Shown here piece after piece: positions 11,528-13,324 of a stretch of 13,324 bases of DNA. The DNA lies in assembly GCA_002347985.1 (NCBI GenBank), contig DDYM01000025.1:44372-57695 (forward strand), read 5' to 3'. Within the stretch, counting starts at the first letter, position 1. Every line of letters begins with the position of its first letter. This stretch comes from Bacteroidetes bacterium UBA2234 (lineage in GTDB: Bacteria > Bacteroidota > Bacteroidia > NS11-12g > UBA955). The notes beneath the pieces were generated by a model. That model did not search any database. It had not been told where the DNA came from and worked only from the letters and a program-made list of their open reading frames with translations. A program made the translations under genes and the position numbers.

Positions 11528-12919
11528 ATGAAGAATATTTTTGTCATTTTTAAGCGTGAATACCTCACCCGTGTGAAGAATAAGACCTTCATCATCATGA
11601 CCTTTTTGGCGCCTTTGCTGATGGTGGGTTTTTATGCGGCAACCATTTATATCGCAACGGAAACGGGGGAAGATGATCGGACCAAAACGGTGTACGTATC
11701 GGACAACAATCCGGAGTTGCTGTTGAGTCACAATCCGCCAGCCAATTATGTGTTGTTGCCTGCGCCAAGTGATTCGGATTCGGCTTTGGCTCATGTGGAA
11801 CGCGGTTTGGTGCATGCCTGGTTGAATGTGGAAGACAGGGATTTGCGTTCGGTGGATTCGGCGACATATTACACCAGTGAAACGCCATCGATTACGGAAA
11901 AGGAAACGTTAAAAGAATGGATTCGGAACAAGGCGACGCAGCGACAGTTTGCGAGGTTGGGTTTGCGAGAAGGTCAGATCGATAGTTTGCAGTCCAGTTG
12001 TAACCTTGAAACCAAAGAGGTTTCCAGCCAAGGGGATGTGAAGGAGTCGAGCAGTGGTTTGAAAAGCGGGATCGGGTTTGCGCTGGCATTTATGATTTAC
12101 ATCTTCATTTTTGTTTATGGTTCGATGGTGATGCGTTCTGCGATGGAGGAGAAGACAAATAGGATTGTGGAAGTGATTGTGAGTTCTGTGAAGCCGTTTG
12201 ATTTGATGATGGGGAAGATTTTGGGTGTTGCGGCGGTGGGTCTCACGCAGTTTGTGGCTTGGATTGTATTGGCGGTGGGTTTGGTTTTTGGTATCAGTGC
12301 GCTGTTTTTGAATTCGGGAAGTGGGATGACTACAAAGCAGGCGGTTCAATCGGGGGTTGAAGCTAGGACTGGGATGGGCGGCATGGGCGCTGGTTCTGGG
12401 GCCGCGGTTTCGATGGGTGGAGAAATGTCGGCTCAACCGGGAGGGATGGTTCACGGTGCTTCGGATATGGCGGCGGAGTTTACGGAGCCGCTCAGCAATT
12501 TGCCTTATTTTCAGATTTTGTCTGTGTTTCTGTTGTTTTTCGTGGGTGGATATTTGTTGTACTCTAGCTTTTTTGCTGCCATTGGTTCGGCTGTAAACCA
12601 AGAATCGGATGTACAACAGTTTATGATGCCGGTGACATTGCCCCTGGTTTTTGGATTTGTGATTGCGCAAACGGTGGCATTGAAAGCGCCTCACGGTGCG
12701 ATGGCTAAGTTATTTTCGATGATCCCGCTAACCAGTCCAATTGTAATGGTGGTTAGAGCGCCTTTTGGCGTTCCATTGAGCGAGTTGGCCCTGAGTTTTG
12801 GTCTATTGGTGCTGACCTTTGTTTTGATGGTTTGGCTCAGCAGTCGGATTTACCGCATCGGTATTTTGAGTTATGGCAAAAAGCCCACTTGGAAAGATTT
12901 GTGGAAGTGGTTGCGATAG
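11528..12919 (+). CDS. ABC-2 type permease, NatB-like, 463 aa
   Basis: Inner-membrane partner of the preceding ATPase. It starts with the typical MKNIFVIFKREYLTRVKNKTF lead into TM1 (about 21-43), followed by a large periplasmic domain (44-180), then TM segments at about 181-203, 229-262, 327-350, 367-386 and 420-440. MRSAMEEKTNRIVEVIVSSVKPFDLMMGKILG (202-233) is the cytoplasmic coupling region characteristic of this family. An unusual Gly/Met/Ala-rich loop (about 263-320, bases about 12311-12487) interrupts the protein between TM3 and TM4, containing seven Met, one His and few bulky residues. It ends in a positively charged tail. The ATG is 25 nt after the ATPase stop, so the two form an operon. 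The transported substrate is unknown. Confidence 0.92.
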   Translation: MKNIFVIFKREYLTRVKNKTFIIMTFLAPLLMVGFYAATIYIATETGEDDRTKTVYVSDNNPELLLSHNPPANYVLLPAPSDSDSALAHVERGLVHAWLNVEDRDLRSVDSATYYTSETPSITEKETLKEWIRNKATQRQFARLGLREGQIDSLQSSCNLETKEVSSQGDVKESSSGLKSGIGFALAFMIYIFIFVYGSMVMRSAMEEKTNRIVEVIVSSVKPFDLMMGKILGVAAVGLTQFVAWIVLAVGLVFGISALFLNSGSGMTTKQAVQSGVEARTGMGGMGAGSGAAVSMGGEMSAQPGGMVHGASDMAAEFTEPLSNLPYFQILSVFLLFFVGGYLLYSSFFAAIGSAVNQESDVQQFMMPVTLPLVFGFVIAQTVALKAPHGAMAKLFSMIPLTSPIVMVVRAPFGVPLSELALSFGLLVLTFVLMVWLSSRIYRIGILSYGKKPTWKDLWKWLR

Positions 12920-13003
12920 GAATTTCTATGGCCCACTGGGTGAATAATCGGTGAAGGACGAATCGTACCCAAGCCAAAGGCAATCGGGATTAAGACGAAA
13001 GCG

Positions 13004-13324
13004 TTAGAGTGTGTAGTTGATGCCCCAACTAAATCCAATCGAATTTACACCCCCACCGAGCGATACTTGGTAACCGAAGTTTCTTAATCCTTTGAAGGAT
13101 TGTTTGAGCGAAATGAGCGTCACCTGTATCCCCGTTCCGTTGATTCCGCCATTGAAAGCGGGAATGTAAGCGGTGCCCGTATCAGATTTCAATCTTTGGG
13201 TTTGGTAATCGATTCTACTGTTGCCCAACGCGATTCCGGAAGATATCGCCATTGTGCTTTTGGCTTTGGATTTCAAATACCAGGCGTAGTTGATCGTGCC
13301 CATGAAGGCGTTTAAATTCACAAC
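13004..13324 (-). CDS. Probable outer-membrane beta-barrel protein, C-terminal fragment
   Basis: The frame is open to the right edge of the window, so only the last 106 residues are seen and the start lies outside. The sequence alternates polar and hydrophobic residues in strand-like runs (INYAWYLKSKAKSTMAIS, GIQVTLISLKQ, FGYQVSLGGG) separated by Gly/Asn turns, and ends with IGFSWGINYTL, resembling the aromatic- and hydrophobic-rich last strand of outer-membrane barrels. No specific family is recognised. It is convergent with the ABC permease gene, 84 nt away; that gap has no clear terminator hairpin. The barrel assignment is by pattern only. Confidence 0.6.
   Translation of the reverse strand, partial: VVNLNAFMGTINYAWYLKSKAKSTMAISSGIALGNSRIDYQTQRLKSDTGTAYIPAFNGGINGTGIQVTLISLKQSFKGLRNFGYQVSLGGGVNSIGFSWGINYTL

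Noticed and set aside
11909..12694. 261-codon open frame opposite the ABC permease gene
   Set aside because: Its product is an Arg/His/Asn-rich, low-complexity sequence typical of an antisense shadow of a G-rich gene; the permease frame has clear family motifs.
12920..13003. Terminator between the ABC permease and barrel genes
   Set aside because: Only a very short CCCA/TGGG pairing with no T run; not convincing.

Overview
The window looks like a chromosomal segment from a member of the Bacteroidota. The evidence is family-level sequence resemblance (a Bacteroidota-type ParC of 917 residues, a SecG with the VQNPKGGGLAS...LFGVEKT pattern, an LptE lipoprotein with the N-terminal pattern common in this phylum), several TAnnTTTG-type -7 promoter boxes, and mostly weak Shine-Dalgarno sequences. 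Base composition is moderate. Plus-strand genes are rich in G and in TTG leucine codons, while minus-strand genes use more C, as expected if the plus strand is the leading strand. No rRNA, tRNA, CRISPR array, transposase or phage gene was seen, and no stretch over 300 bases lacks a gene.

Layout. (1) 1-798 (+) is the C-terminal part of urocanate hydratase (histidine degradation), cut by the window edge. (2) 835-1227 (-) is a small secreted or membrane hypothetical protein. (3) 1307-1929 (-) is a toxin-antitoxin pair: a ribbon-helix-helix antitoxin followed 2 nt later by a MazF/PemK-type RNase toxin. Its promoter lies inside three 13-bp direct repeats that look like an autoregulatory operator. 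(4) 2074-3433 (+) is a short-chain dehydrogenase family protein lacking the usual catalytic tyrosine, followed by a flavin-reductase-like FMN protein. (5) 3458-6611 (-) is a tight four-gene envelope operon: a receiverless sigma-54 activator, the LPS-transport lipoprotein LptE, an acidic repeat-containing protein with a TPR-like end, and the Sec translocon subunit SecG. The gaps are 3 nt, then 4-nt overlaps (GTGA, ATGA), so translational coupling is likely. (6) 6706-10416 (+) is a candidate 24-residue hydrophobic small ORF with a good ribosome binding site, then parC (topoisomerase IV subunit A), then an RlmI-like SAM methyltransferase overlapping parC by 4 nt. (7) 10528-12919 (+) is a NatA/NatB-type ABC exporter pair. 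(8) 13004-13324 (-) is the C-terminal end of a probable outer-membrane beta-barrel protein, cut by the window edge.

Most of the window is ordinary core and near-core Bacteroidota gene content, and I see no convincing new multi-gene defence or biosynthetic system. The points most worth a second look are the small ORF abutting parC, the operator-like repeats of the toxin-antitoxin promoter, the SDR with Ile at the catalytic Tyr position, the exact 20-residue repeat period in the envelope-operon protein, and a sharp change of codon use inside the methyltransferase gene at a GC-rich palindrome.
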